This document shows positions 16,861 through 26,436 of a stretch of DNA of 64,000 nucleotides, one piece after another. The DNA lies in contig NZ_HG529233.1 of assembly GCF_000499525.1 (NCBI RefSeq), positions 1-64,000 of the forward strand, written 5' to 3'. Source of the DNA: Faecalimicrobium dakarense (GTDB lineage: Bacteria; Bacillota; Clostridia; Peptostreptococcales; Peptostreptococcaceae). The notes below the pieces were generated by a model that made no database searches, was not told where the DNA came from, and was given only the letters and a program-made list of their open reading frames with translations. Position 1 is the first letter of the stretch. Each line of letters starts with the position of its first letter. The position numbers were made by a program, and so were the translations under genes.

Positions 16861-17865
16861 ATGAACAAAAAAGCTGGTATTTTAGGAGTTGGAAGTTATG
16901 TTCCAGAAACTATTATTGACAACTTCTATTTTGAAAAGATAATGGATACATCGGACGAATGGATAAAAACAAGAACTGGAATAAGTGAAAGAAGACATGC
17001 AAGCGAAAATGAAGCAACTTCAGACTTATCTACAAAAGCAGCACTAAAGGCAATTGAATGTGCAAATTTAACTCCTAAGGATATAGACTTAATAATTGTA
17101 GCGACTGCAACTCCTGATATGATTTTTCCTTCAACTGCATGTTTAGTACAAGAAAATATAGGAGCAAGTAATGCAGCTGCATTTGATATATCAGTAGCAT
17201 GCTCAGGGTTCTTATATGGAATGACTATAGCTAAGCAATTTGTTGACACTAAAATGTATAAAAATGTTTTAGTAATAGGTGCTGAAACTCTTTCTAGATT
17301 TTTAGATTATAGTGATAGAACTACATCTATATTATTTGGGGATGGAGCAGGAGCTGTAGTAATAGGAAATGTTGAGTGTGGAGGAATATTATCTACGTAT
17401 CTAGGATCTGATGGAAGCGGAGCAGACGCCTTAAATATACCAGCTGGAGGTTCAAAACTTCCAGCAGCTCAAGACACTATAGATAATAAATTACACAGTA
17501 TAAAAATGGCTGGAAACAGCGTTTATAAGTTTGCAGTGAGAATAATGGGAGAAGCATCCCTGAAGGCTCTTGAAATGGCAAATTTAACTACTGAAGATAT
17601 AGATTGCCTTATACCGCATCAGGCAAACACTAGAATAATAGATGCATCTGCTAAAAAATTAAAATTAGATAAAGATAAAGTTTTTGTGAATTTAGATAAA
17701 TATGGAAATATGTCTGCTGCATCAGTTCCTGTAGCAATGGATGAAGCTTATAGACAAGGTAAAATAAAAAAAGGTGATAATGTTGTTTTAGTAGGCTTCG
17801 GTGGTGGTTTAACTTGGGGAGCTTCAGTAATTAATTGGAGTATACAAGGAGGAAATAATGAATAA
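16861..17865 (+). CDS. fabH: Beta-ketoacyl-ACP synthase III
   Basis: FabH condenses acetyl-CoA (or another acyl-CoA) with malonyl-ACP to start fatty-acid synthesis. The 334-residue thiolase-fold protein has the nucleophile in VACSGFLYG (Cys near residue 113), the catalytic His in PHQANTRI and Asn in GNMSAASVP, plus TRTGISERRHA near the N terminus. Length is normal. Its stop overlaps the fabK start by eight bases. Confidence 0.97.
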   Translation: MNKKAGILGVGSYVPETIIDNFYFEKIMDTSDEWIKTRTGISERRHASENEATSDLSTKAALKAIECANLTPKDIDLIIVATATPDMIFPSTACLVQENIGASNAAAFDISVACSGFLYGMTIAKQFVDTKMYKNVLVIGAETLSRFLDYSDRTTSILFGDGAGAVVIGNVECGGILSTYLGSDGSGADALNIPAGGSKLPAAQDTIDNKLHSIKMAGNSVYKFAVRIMGEASLKALEMANLTTEDIDCLIPHQANTRIIDASAKKLKLDKDKVFVNLDKYGNMSAASVPVAMDEAYRQGKIKKGDNVVLVGFGGGLTWGASVINWSIQGGNNE

Positions 17866-18787
17866 AGTTTGTGAGTTATTAAATATAGAATATCCTATAA
17901 TTCAAGGTGGGATGGCTTGGGTTGCAGATGCTTATTTAGCAAGTGCAGTTTCAAATGCAGGAGGCTTAGGACTTATAGCAGGAGGTAATGCTCCTAAAGA
18001 AGTTATAAAAGAAGAAATACGTAAATGTAGAGAGTTAACTGATAAACCATTTGGGGTTAATGTTATGTTACTATCTCCGTTTGTAGATGAAATAATAGAA
18101 TTGATAATAGAAGAAAAAGTACCTGTAATAACTACAGGAGCAGGAAATCCTGCAAAATATATAGATTCGTTAAAAGAAATAGGAACAAAGATAATACCTG
18201 TAGTTCCAAGTATAGCACTTGCTCAAAGAATGGAAAAACTAGGAGCAGATGCTGTAATAGTAGAAGGAACAGAAGCTGGTGGTCATATAGGAGAGTTAAC
18301 TACAATGGTATTGACTCCTCAAGTTGCAGACTCTGTTAAAATACCTGTAATAGCAGCTGGAGGAATAGCTGATGGAAGAGGTATTGCTGCGGCTTTTGCA
18401 CTAGGAGCTAGTGGAGTACAGGTTGGAACTAGATTTATATGCAGTGATGAATGTAGTGTACATGAAAATTATAAAAATATGGTATTAAAGTCAAGAGATA
18501 GAGATGCTATTGTAACAGGTAGAAGTACAGGACATCCAGTCAGAGCTCTAAAAAATAAGTTAGCTAAAGAAATTTTAAATATGGAAAAACAAGGTGTTGA
18601 TTCACAAGAGATAGATAAAAAAGGTATAGGTTCTTTAAGGGTAGCTACAAAAGAAGGCGATGTACATAATGGTTCTTTTATGGCAGGTCAAATAGCATCC
18701 ATAATAAAAGATGTAAGGCCTTGTAAAGAAATTATTGATAGTATGGTTAACGAGGCAAGAAATATTATGCCAAACATCAATCTATAA
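17858..18787 (+). CDS. fabK: Enoyl-ACP reductase II (FMN-dependent)
   Basis: FabK reduces trans-2-enoyl-ACP with NAD(P)H through FMN, the last step of each elongation cycle. The 309-residue nitronate-monooxygenase-like TIM barrel shows YPIIQGGMAWVAD at the start, GLIAGGNAP, GTEAGGHIG (catalytic His), AAGGIADGRG and LGASGVQVGTRF. Use of FabK in place of FabI is typical of clostridia and streptococci and predicts natural triclosan tolerance. The start lies within the fabH 3' end. Confidence 0.96.
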   Translation: MNKVCELLNIEYPIIQGGMAWVADAYLASAVSNAGGLGLIAGGNAPKEVIKEEIRKCRELTDKPFGVNVMLLSPFVDEIIELIIEEKVPVITTGAGNPAKYIDSLKEIGTKIIPVVPSIALAQRMEKLGADAVIVEGTEAGGHIGELTTMVLTPQVADSVKIPVIAAGGIADGRGIAAAFALGASGVQVGTRFICSDECSVHENYKNMVLKSRDRDAIVTGRSTGHPVRALKNKLAKEILNMEKQGVDSQEIDKKGIGSLRVATKEGDVHNGSFMAGQIASIIKDVRPCKEIIDSMVNEARNIMPNINL

Positions 18788-18802
18788 ACTAGGAGGTAAG
18801 CT

Positions 18803-19753
18803 ATGGGAAAAATAGCATTAGTATTTCCAGGTCAAGGTGCTCAGTATGTAGGAATGGCAAAAGATATATATGAAAAAAATAGCAAAGCTAAAAGTATAAT
18901 AGATGATGCTTGTAGTGTTCTTGATATGGATTTAAAAAATATTATGTTTGAAGGTAGTGATGAAGAACTATCAAAAACAGAAAATACTCAGCCTGCAATA
19001 GTAGCTCACAGTATAGCTGTTTTAGAAGCTATAAAAGAAGAAGTAGATTTAAATTATGATGCGTGCTTAGGATTATCTTTAGGAGAATATAGTGCATTAG
19101 TTGCAGCCGATGCTATTGACTTTAAAGATGCCGTATCTTTGGTTAAAAAAAGAGGAAGATATATGCAAGACACAGTTCCAAAGGGGCAAGGTGCTATGGC
19201 TGCAATACTTGGCTTAGATAGAAGTAAGGTAGAAGATGTTATAAAGAGTATAGATAATGGAATTGTTGAAGTTGCAAATTATAACTCTCCAGGCCAAATA
19301 GTTATATCAGGAGAATTTGATAAAATAGATGAGGCTATTGTAAGGTTTAAGGAAAATGGTGCAAAAAGAGCAGTTAAGCTAAATGTTAGTGGACCATTCC
19401 ATTCATCAATGTTAAAAGAAGCTGGAAAAAAATTATCTAAAGAATTAGATAAAGTTAATATTATGAAACCTAAAGTATCTGTACTTTCTAATGTAAATGC
19501 AGATTACTATGAAGATGAAGGTAAGGATTTACTTATAAAGCAAGTTAGTTCTTCAGTACTTTGGGAAGATTCAATAGAAAAATTATTAGATGAAGGTTAT
19601 GATACTTTCATAGAAATAGGGCCAGGAAAAACATTAAAAGCTTTCATAAAAAAAATATCTTCTAGTAAGGGCGCTAATGTAAACATTTATAATGTAGATG
19701 GTGTAGAATCTTTAAATGAATTTATACAAATTTGCAGGAATGGAGAGATATAA
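18803..19753 (+). CDS. fabD: Malonyl-CoA-ACP transacylase
   Basis: FabD loads malonyl groups from CoA onto ACP. The 316-residue protein has ALVFPGQGAQYVGM at the start, the nucleophile motif GLSLGEYSALVAA (Ser near residue 92), QDTVPKGQGAMAAILG and the catalytic His in SGPFHSSML. Length is standard. Its stop overlaps the fabG start as TAATG. Confidence 0.97.
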   Translation: MGKIALVFPGQGAQYVGMAKDIYEKNSKAKSIIDDACSVLDMDLKNIMFEGSDEELSKTENTQPAIVAHSIAVLEAIKEEVDLNYDACLGLSLGEYSALVAADAIDFKDAVSLVKKRGRYMQDTVPKGQGAMAAILGLDRSKVEDVIKSIDNGIVEVANYNSPGQIVISGEFDKIDEAIVRFKENGAKRAVKLNVSGPFHSSMLKEAGKKLSKELDKVNIMKPKVSVLSNVNADYYEDEGKDLLIKQVSSSVLWEDSIEKLLDEGYDTFIEIGPGKTLKAFIKKISSSKGANVNIYNVDGVESLNEFIQICRNGEI

Positions 19754-20502
19754 TGATAAATTTAAAAGGGCAAGTGGCTATAGTTACTGGGGGCTCAAGA
19801 GGTATAGGAAAAGAAGTTGCTAAAAAATTAGCTACATTTGGAGCTGATTTATTAATAAACTATACTTCGAAAGAAGAAGAAGCCCTAAAAACTAAAGAAG
19901 AAATAGAAGCTTTAGGAGTGAAGTGTATAACAGCTAAGTGTGATGTTTCTAAATCTGAAGAAGTTAATGGCATGGTAGAGAAGGCTATAAAGGAATTTGG
20001 GCAAGTAGATATATTAGTCAATAATGCTGGTATAACTAAAGATGGATTACTTATGAGAATGAAAGAAGATGATTTTGATAAGGTTATAGAAATAAATTTA
20101 AAAGGTGTATTTAACTGTACTAAAGCAGTTACTAAGCCTATGATGAAAAGAAAGTATGGAAAAATAATAAATATGGCTTCTGTAGTAGGAGTTATAGGAA
20201 ATGCTGGTCAAGCAAATTACTGCGCTTCAAAAGCTGGTGTAATAGGTTTTACTAAATCAACGGCTAGAGAATTAGCATCAAGAAATATAAATATAAATGC
20301 AGTGGCACCAGGATTTATAGATACAGATATGACAAAAATACTAAGTGATGATTTAAAACAAAATATGTTAAATAACATTCCTAAAAATACATTTGGAAAG
20401 CCTGAAGATGTTGCTAATGTTGTAGCATTTTTAGCTAGTGATATGTCAAATTATGTTACTGGCCAAGTTATAAATGTAGATGGTGGAATGGTAATGCAAT
20501 AA
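19753..20502 (+). CDS. fabG: 3-oxoacyl-ACP reductase
   Basis: FabG reduces 3-oxoacyl-ACP with NADPH. The 249-residue short-chain dehydrogenase has VTGGSRGIGKEVA (cofactor binding), NNAGITKDGL, the catalytic Ser in MASVVGVIGN, and YCASKAG (Tyr and Lys). The ATG at 19753, which shares an A with the fabD stop, is chosen because GGAGAG lies just before it; a longer in-frame start inside fabD has no such site. Confidence 0.97.
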   Translation: MINLKGQVAIVTGGSRGIGKEVAKKLATFGADLLINYTSKEEEALKTKEEIEALGVKCITAKCDVSKSEEVNGMVEKAIKEFGQVDILVNNAGITKDGLLMRMKEDDFDKVIEINLKGVFNCTKAVTKPMMKRKYGKIINMASVVGVIGNAGQANYCASKAGVIGFTKSTARELASRNININAVAPGFIDTDMTKILSDDLKQNMLNNIPKNTFGKPEDVANVVAFLASDMSNYVTGQVINVDGGMVMQ

Positions 20503-20587
20503 TAGATAAAATTTATAAACAAGTTTTAAAGTTAAATAATTGAAAATTTCAAAAATAAAATTAATTTAAATTTCAGGAGGAAAAAAT

Positions 20588-20812
20588 ATGTTTAATAAGG
20601 TTGTAGAAATAATAAGAGAGCAATTAAGTGTTGAGGATAAAGAAATAACTATGGAAACTTCTTTAATGAAGGATTTAGAAGCAGATTCATTAGATGCAGT
20701 AGAAATAATAATGGCACTTGAAGATGAATTTGATGTTGAAATACCAGATACAGAAGCAGAAAAATTCCAATCTATAGGAGATATAGTTAAATTTATAGAA
20801 GCTAATAAATAG
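20588..20812 (+). CDS. acpP: Acyl carrier protein
   Basis: A 74-residue acidic four-helix protein that carries growing acyl chains. The phosphopantetheine attachment Ser lies in LEADSLDAVEI (about residue 37). Length is typical. AGGAGG precedes the ATG; fabF follows 15 bases later. The 85-base gap before it is AT-rich with no visible structure. Confidence 0.97.
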   Translation: MFNKVVEIIREQLSVEDKEITMETSLMKDLEADSLDAVEIIMALEDEFDVEIPDTEAEKFQSIGDIVKFIEANK

Positions 20813-20827
20813 TTGGAGGTATTCTCT

Positions 20828-22063
20828 ATGAAAAAGAGAGTTGTAATAACAGGTCTTGGATGTATTACACCTGTAGGAAATGGAAAAGAAACATTTTGGA
20901 ATAATATAAAATCTGGAGTATGTGGAATTGATACAGTAACTAGATTTGATGCTAGTACTTTTCAAACACAAGTTGCAGGTGAAGTTAAAGATTTCAATGG
21001 AGAAGAATATATAAATAAAAAAGAACTTAGAAGATTAGATAGATTTACTCAGTTTGCCATAGCATCTGCAAAAATGGCAGTAGAAGATTCAAAGCTTGAT
21101 TTAGATAAAGTAGAAAGAAATCGTATGGGAGTTATAATAGGTTCTGGTATAGGTGGAGTTGAAACTATAGAAGAACAACATAAGATTCTTTTAAATAAAG
21201 GTAATAAAAGAGTAAGTCCATTCTTTGTTCCTATGATGATAGGAAATATGGCAGCAGGTCAAGTTTCTATATACTTAGGAGCTAAAGGGCCAAATACTAA
21301 CGTATGTACAGCATGTGCATCAGGAACTCACTCAATAGGAGATGCTTTTAAGCTTATTCAAAGAGGGGATGCTGATATTATGGTAGCTGGAGGAAGTGAA
21401 GCGCCAGTAACAGCTCTTGCATTTTCAGGGTTCTGTAATATGAAGGCTATGTCTACTAGAAACGATGACCCTAAAACTTCATCAAGACCATTTGACAAAG
21501 ACAGAGATGGATTTGTAATGGGTGAAGGTGCAGGAATACTTATACTAGAAGAATTAGATCATGCTATAAAAAGAAACGCTAAAATATACGCAGAAGTTGT
21601 TGGGTATGGATTAACAGCAGATGCTTATCATATGACTACACCAGCAGAAGGTGGAGAAGGAGCAACTCGTGCTATGCAAATGGCGTTACAAGATGGAAAT
21701 GTTCCATTAGATGAAGTTGATTATATAAATGCTCATGGTACGTCAACTCCTTACAACGATAGACTTGAAACTCAAGCTATAAAAAATATATTCAAAGATA
21801 AGTCATATGATATATGTGTTTCATCAACAAAATCTATGACGGGACATCTATTAGGAGCAGCAGGAGCAGTTGAGGCTGTTATATGTGCAATGAGTATAAA
21901 TGATAGTTTTGTACCTCCTACGATAAACGTTCAAAATGTAGATGAAGAACTTGATTTAGATTATGTATTAGACAAAGGAAGAGAAAAAGAAGTTAGATAT
22001 GCAATGTCAAACTCTCTAGGATTTGGTGGGCATAATGCAACTTTAGTATTTAAAAAATATTAA
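20828..22063 (+). CDS. fabF: Beta-ketoacyl-ACP synthase II
   Basis: FabF elongates acyl-ACP with malonyl-ACP. The protein (411 residues) begins [17 protein letters not shown] and shows the catalytic Cys in [14 protein letters not shown] and the two His in [11 protein letters not shown] and [17 protein letters not shown] 20828 is supported by TTGGAGGT just upstream. It ends the FapR operon and is followed by a strong terminator. fabZ and the acc genes are not in this operon and must lie elsewhere. Confidence 0.97.
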   Translation: MKKRVVITGLGCITPVGNGKETFWNNIKSGVCGIDTVTRFDASTFQTQVAGEVKDFNGEEYINKKELRRLDRFTQFAIASAKMAVEDSKLDLDKVERNRMGVIIGSGIGGVETIEEQHKILLNKGNKRVSPFFVPMMIGNMAAGQVSIYLGAKGPNTNVCTACASGTHSIGDAFKLIQRGDADIMVAGGSEAPVTALAFSGFCNMKAMSTRNDDPKTSSRPFDKDRDGFVMGEGAGILILEELDHAIKRNAKIYAEVVGYGLTADAYHMTTPAEGGEGATRAMQMALQDGNVPLDEVDYINAHGTSTPYNDRLETQAIKNIFKDKSYDICVSSTKSMTGHLLGAAGAVEAVICAMSINDSFVPPTINVQNVDEELDLDYVLDKGREKEVRYAMSNSLGFGGHNATLVFKKY

Positions 22064-22069
22064 GCTTAT

Positions 22070-22105
22070 AAAAAGTCGTACTGTATAATATCAGTACGAC
22101 TTTTT
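22070..22105 (+). terminator. Terminator of the fapR-fab operon
   Basis: A perfect 14-bp inverted repeat, AAAAAGTCGTACTG / CAGTACGACTTTTT, around an 8-base loop. Confidence 0.93.
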
Positions 22106-22151
22106 AAATACTATGGACATAATATAAAAAATAATATAAACTTTAATTTAT

Positions 22152-22192
22152 AAAAAAGCCTTTTATAAATTATTGTAAATGACGGCTTTTTT
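22152..22192 (+). terminator. Second hairpin before the lacI-type gene
   Basis: AAAAAAGCC pairs with GGCTTTTTT across a 23-base loop. It could be a back-up terminator for the fab operon or a leader hairpin of the regulator gene. Confidence 0.5.
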
Positions 22193-22279
22193 GAAGCACA
22201 TATACGAAAATTATACTTATTAATAAATTTAAAATGAATATAATTTCCTATTACTATAAAAATATTTAGGAGAAAATAT

Positions 22280-23263
22280 ATGAATATTATTGATATAGCT
22301 AAACTTGCAGGTGTATCTAAATCCACTGTATCAAGATTTTTAAATAATGGATATGTAAGTGAAGAAAATAGAAGTAAAATTCAAACGGTTATTGATGAGA
22401 CAGGATTTATTCCATCAAGTCATGCAAAAACTTTAAGAACTAAAAAAACAAATTTAATAGGTGTTATACTGCCTAAAATAAGTTCTGAAACTATAGGTAA
22501 AGTAGTTAGTGGTATAAGTGAAGAAACTTCTAATAGTGGATATAATATAATACTTGGAAATACAGATTTAAATATAGAAAAAGAAATAGAGTATTTACAG
22601 ATATTTAAAAATAAAAATGTTGATGGAGTAATATTTGTAGCAACAATAATTACTAAAAAGCATTTAGATATCATAAAGGATATGAAGATACCTATTGTTA
22701 TAGTAGGTCAAAATGTAGATGGATATCCATGTGTATATCATAGTGATTATGAATCAGCATATGATATGACAAAATATTTAATTAAAAAAGGTCATAGAAA
22801 AATTTCATACATAGGTGTAACTAAAGATGATATATCAGCAGGGTTAAATAGAGAATTAGGATATAAAGATTGTTTAAAAAATAATAATTTAAAAATAAAT
22901 AAAAATCTAATAAAAATTGGGGAGTTTTCTCAAGAATCAGGATATAAAAATGCAAAAGAATTAATTGAAAATAATAAAGGTATAGATGCTATATTTTGTG
23001 CAACGTATAACATCGCATTAGGAGCTATGGAATACTTAAAAGAAAATAATATAAATATCCCATATGATATAAGTGTATGTTCAATAGGTGATTCTAAAAT
23101 TTCAAATATAATATCTCCAAGACTCACAACTATTAACTACCACTATGAACAAAGTGGAGTAGAAAGTGCTAAAATGATTTTAGATATGATAAGTGCTAAA
23201 AATAACATAAATAATATTAAGTTAGGCTATGAACTTAAAATCAGAGAAAGTGTTAAATTATAA
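22280..23263 (+). CDS. LacI family transcriptional regulator (sucrose, ScrR-like)
   Basis: A 327-residue LacI/GalR protein: N-terminal helix-turn-helix (DIAKLAGVSKSTVSRFLNNG, residues about 4-23), hinge helix (HAKTLRTKKTNLIGVILP) and a periplasmic-binding-protein-like sensor domain. Its place directly before scrA-scrB-scrK, with a LacI-type tandem operator in front of scrA, argues that it is the local sucrose (or sucrose 6-phosphate) repressor. The effector is inferred. It has its own terminator, so it is transcribed apart from the PTS genes. Confidence 0.9.
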   Translation: MNIIDIAKLAGVSKSTVSRFLNNGYVSEENRSKIQTVIDETGFIPSSHAKTLRTKKTNLIGVILPKISSETIGKVVSGISEETSNSGYNIILGNTDLNIEKEIEYLQIFKNKNVDGVIFVATIITKKHLDIIKDMKIPIVIVGQNVDGYPCVYHSDYESAYDMTKYLIKKGHRKISYIGVTKDDISAGLNRELGYKDCLKNNNLKINKNLIKIGEFSQESGYKNAKELIENNKGIDAIFCATYNIALGAMEYLKENNINIPYDISVCSIGDSKISNIISPRLTTINYHYEQSGVESAKMILDMISAKNNINNIKLGYELKIRESVKL

Positions 23264-23321
23264 AAATAGTCTATATAAATAGATGAGGTAAAAACTTTAT
23301 TAATTTATATAGACTATTTTT
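23262..23321 (+). terminator. Terminator after the lacI-type gene
   Basis: A 19-bp perfect inverted repeat (ends AAAAATAGTC / GACTATTTTT) around a 22-base loop, starting at the stop codon. Confidence 0.9.
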
Positions 23322-23354
23322 ATGTTAAAGTATTTTTTATAACATAAGAAAATG

Positions 23355-23383
23355 TTTACAAATTATAAAAAAAAATATATAAT
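23355..23383 (+). promoter_or_regulatory. Sigma-A promoter of scrA
   Basis: TTTACA (23355-23360) and TATAAT (23378-23383) with a 17-base spacer. Confidence 0.83.
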
Positions 23384-23394
23384 TTAATAAAAAA

Positions 23395-23431
23395 GGGAAC
23401 GGTTTCATACAGAACGTATGGGAACGATACC
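23395..23431 (+). promoter_or_regulatory. Tandem LacI-type operators before scrA
   Basis: Two GGGAACG elements (23395-23401 and 23420-23426) each start an imperfect 12-base palindrome centred on CG (GGGAACGGTTTC and GGGAACGATACC). Their centres are 25 bases apart. A further small palindrome CATAC-AGAAC-GTATG lies between them. They begin 12 bases after the -10, a classic repressor position. Binding by the adjacent LacI-family protein is inferred. Confidence 0.68.
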
Positions 23432-23474
23432 TTAAAAAATGAAAGCATAATAAAGTATATAAAGGAGAAAGCGT

Positions 23475-24857
23475 ATGAATTATAAAAATGTAGCAAAAGA
23501 AATTTTAAGTAACATAGGCAATAATAGCAATATAGACTCAGCAGCTCATTGTGCTACAAGGCTACGTATAGTTTTAAAAAATGAAGAATTAATTGATAAA
23601 TCAGCAATACAAAATATTGAAGGAGTAAAAGGTGTATTTATAACAGCAGGTCAACTTCAAATAATATTTGGTACTGGTATTGTGAATAAGGTTTATGAAG
23701 AATTTTCAAAAATTGCAGATATAAAAATTTCTACTAAAGATGAAGTAAAAAAAGCAGCAATTAAAAAATCAAATCCATTTCAAAGGTTAATAAGAACTTT
23801 AGGAGATATATTTGTACCTATATTACCAGCTATAGTTTCATGTGGTTTAATGATGGGGCTTACAGAAGCTTTAAGTTTTATATCAGCAAATGGATATGTA
23901 AATATAGATATGAATAATTCATTCTTTGTAATGCTAAAGTTATTTAGTAACGCAGCATATGTATTTTTACCAATCCTTATAGGGTATAGTTCAGCTAAGG
24001 TATTTGGTGGAAACGTATACTTAGGTGCGGTAATTGCAATGATTATGATTCATCCAGATTTGCAAAATGCTTGGACTGTTGCAACAGAAGGTTATAAATC
24101 TACGTTAAGTGTATGGGGTGGATTATATGAGATTCCATTAGTTGGATATCAAGGTCATGTAATCCCTATAATGATAGCAGTTTACTTAATGAGTTTTATA
24201 GAAAATAAACTTCATAAAATTGTTCCGGCAATGTTAGATTTATTCTTAACTCCATTATTAACAGTCTTTATAACGGGATATTTAACATTAACAATAATAG
24301 GACCTATATTTGTAGGTCTGGAAAATACTTTAATAGATGGAGTTCAGAAACTAATACAAATACCTTATGGAATAGGCGGATTCTTAATGGGTGGTATATA
24401 TAGTACTACAGTTGTCGGTGGAATACATCATATGTACACAATAATAGACTTTGGTCAAATATCACAATTTGGAATGACATATTTTTTACCAATAGCATCT
24501 GCTGCAAATATAGCGCAAGGTGGAGCTGCACTTGCAGTTGCACTTAAATCAAAAAATAAAAATACAAAAGCATTAGCTCTTCCGGCGGGTATAAGTGCTC
24601 TTTTAGGTATAACAGAACCAGCGATATTTGGTGTTAACTTAAGATTTGTTAAACCATTTATAGCAGCTTCTATTGGTGCAGCTGTAGCAGCCTTATATGC
24701 TGCAATTGTTGGTCTTGGAGCTACAGGAACAGGGGTAACAGGAATATTTGGAATACTTCTTACTCTACATGCTCCACTACAATATATAATAATGTTTGCT
24801 ATAGCGCTTGGAGTTTCATTTGGATTAACAATGATATTAGGTATTAAAGAAGATTAG
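23475..24857 (+). CDS. scrA: PTS sucrose transporter subunit IIBC
   Basis: This 460-residue protein imports sucrose and phosphorylates it to sucrose 6-phosphate. The N-terminal IIB domain (about 1-80) holds the phospho-accepting Cys in AAHCATRLRIVLK; a linker leads to a IIC domain of about ten membrane segments with GGIHHMYTIIDFGQ and GITEPAIFGVN. No IIA domain is attached, but a separate IIA-Glc-type protein ends the operon. Sucrose rather than trehalose is favoured by the neighbouring scrB and scrK. Confidence 0.9.
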   Translation: MNYKNVAKEILSNIGNNSNIDSAAHCATRLRIVLKNEELIDKSAIQNIEGVKGVFITAGQLQIIFGTGIVNKVYEEFSKIADIKISTKDEVKKAAIKKSNPFQRLIRTLGDIFVPILPAIVSCGLMMGLTEALSFISANGYVNIDMNNSFFVMLKLFSNAAYVFLPILIGYSSAKVFGGNVYLGAVIAMIMIHPDLQNAWTVATEGYKSTLSVWGGLYEIPLVGYQGHVIPIMIAVYLMSFIENKLHKIVPAMLDLFLTPLLTVFITGYLTLTIIGPIFVGLENTLIDGVQKLIQIPYGIGGFLMGGIYSTTVVGGIHHMYTIIDFGQISQFGMTYFLPIASAANIAQGGAALAVALKSKNKNTKALALPAGISALLGITEPAIFGVNLRFVKPFIAASIGAAVAALYAAIVGLGATGTGVTGIFGILLTLHAPLQYIIMFAIALGVSFGLTMILGIKED

Positions 24858-24879
24858 TTTTATAAATTTAGATTACAAT

Positions 24880-24938
24880 AATTCGCTAGTTACTTATATT
24901 TAAGATGAAATTAAAATATAGGTAACCTGGCGAATTTT
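24880..24938 (+). terminator. Stem-loop between scrA and scrB
   Basis: AATTCGC and GCGAATT, with inner GTTAC/GTAAC and TATATTT/AAAATATA pairings, followed by TTTTT. It looks like a weak or partial terminator that would lower scrB-scrK levels relative to scrA, or an mRNA processing/stability element. Confidence 0.6.
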
Positions 24939-24960
24939 TAAAAATACAAGGAGATAGAGG

Positions 24961-26436
24961 ATGAGTATTTTAAAAAGAGAATTTTCTAAGCTTATAGATA
25001 TGTATAAAGAAGTAGAAAAAGATAAGGTAAATGATGATGAATTTAGATTGAAATATCACTTAATGCCACCAATTGGTTGGTTAAATGATCCTAATGGATT
25101 ATGTCAATTCAATGGAGAGTACCATATTTTCTATCAATATTCACCATTTGATGCTAAGGGTGGATTAAAATTCTGGGGGCAATATAAATCAAAGGATTTG
25201 ATTAATTGGAATGATATGGGGGCTCAAGTTTACCCAGATAACTTAAATGATTGTCACGGTGTTTATTCAGGTTCTGCTTTTGTTGAAAATAATCAAATGT
25301 ATTTTTATTACACGGGAAATGTTAAAGAAGTTGGAGATTTTGATTATATAAATAAAGGTAGGCAACATAATACAATAATGTTTAAAAGTAATGATGGAAT
25401 AAACTTTACTAATAAAAAGTTAATATTTAAAAATATTGATTACCCTGAAAATATGACATGTCATGTTAGAGATCCTAAAGTATTTAAAAAAGACAATAAT
25501 TACTATATGGTATTAGGTGCAAGAGATAAAAACGACAAAGGATGCGTACTTTTATATAAAAGCTCAAATCTTGAAGATTGGAGTTTTATAAATATAATAA
25601 CTAGTGATGAAAAATTTGGATATATGTGGGAATGTCCAGATATGTTTGAACTAACTGACAAAGTTAGTAAAAATACAAAAACAATTTTATGCATATCTCC
25701 ACAAGGAATAGAAAAAAACGGGTATAAGTACAATAATATATATCAAAGTGGATATTTCTTAGGAAATATGAATTTAAATGATGGAAAATATGATTTTAAA
25801 GAATTTACAGAATTAGATAGAGGATTTGATTTTTATGCACCACAAACATTTTTAGATGAAAAAAACAGAAATATACTAATTGGATGGATGGGGTTACCTG
25901 ATATAGATGATGATTATTATACAAATCCTACAGTTGAATTAGGATGGCAACATGCACTTACAATTCCTAGAGTACTAGAGCTTGTAGATAATAAGATATA
26001 CCAAAAGCCAATTGAAGAATTAAAAGAGTTGAGAAAAAATCAAATAACGAAAAGATTAAATAATATTAGTATATATGATGAGTTAAAAGCTGAAGTTTTC
26101 GAATTAGATATAGAGTTTAATAATGCAGTAAATAACTTTGAATTAGAGCTAAAGGAAGATTGTAAAATAACATTCAATAAATATAAGAAATTGATAAAAT
26201 TAACTTTAGGAAATAGTGGTTATGGTAGAGGATGTAGAGCTGTGGATTTAAATGAATTAAGTCGATTACAAATTTTTAGTGATACATCATCTCTTGAAAT
26301 ATTTGTAAATGGTGGAGAAGAAGTATTTACAACACGTGTTTATCCAAAAAATAATAAAGATAAAATAGTGTTAAAAGGAAACTTAGATAATGCAAAAATA
26401 AATTTATATGAACTTGGAGAATATAGATATGTATAA
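24961..26436 (+). CDS. scrB: Sucrose-6-phosphate hydrolase
   Basis: ScrB (glycoside hydrolase family 32) splits sucrose 6-phosphate into glucose 6-phosphate and fructose. The 491-residue protein has the nucleophile motif GWLNDPNGL (about residues 39-47), the transition-state Asp in RDPKV and the acid/base Glu in MWECPDMF, followed by a C-terminal beta-sandwich. No signal peptide, consistent with an intracellular enzyme. It overlaps scrK by eight bases. Confidence 0.95.
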   Translation: MSILKREFSKLIDMYKEVEKDKVNDDEFRLKYHLMPPIGWLNDPNGLCQFNGEYHIFYQYSPFDAKGGLKFWGQYKSKDLINWNDMGAQVYPDNLNDCHGVYSGSAFVENNQMYFYYTGNVKEVGDFDYINKGRQHNTIMFKSNDGINFTNKKLIFKNIDYPENMTCHVRDPKVFKKDNNYYMVLGARDKNDKGCVLLYKSSNLEDWSFINIITSDEKFGYMWECPDMFELTDKVSKNTKTILCISPQGIEKNGYKYNNIYQSGYFLGNMNLNDGKYDFKEFTELDRGFDFYAPQTFLDEKNRNILIGWMGLPDIDDDYYTNPTVELGWQHALTIPRVLELVDNKIYQKPIEELKELRKNQITKRLNNISIYDELKAEVFELDIEFNNAVNNFELELKEDCKITFNKYKKLIKLTLGNSGYGRGCRAVDLNELSRLQIFSDTSSLEIFVNGGEEVFTTRVYPKNNKDKIVLKGNLDNAKINLYELGEYRYV

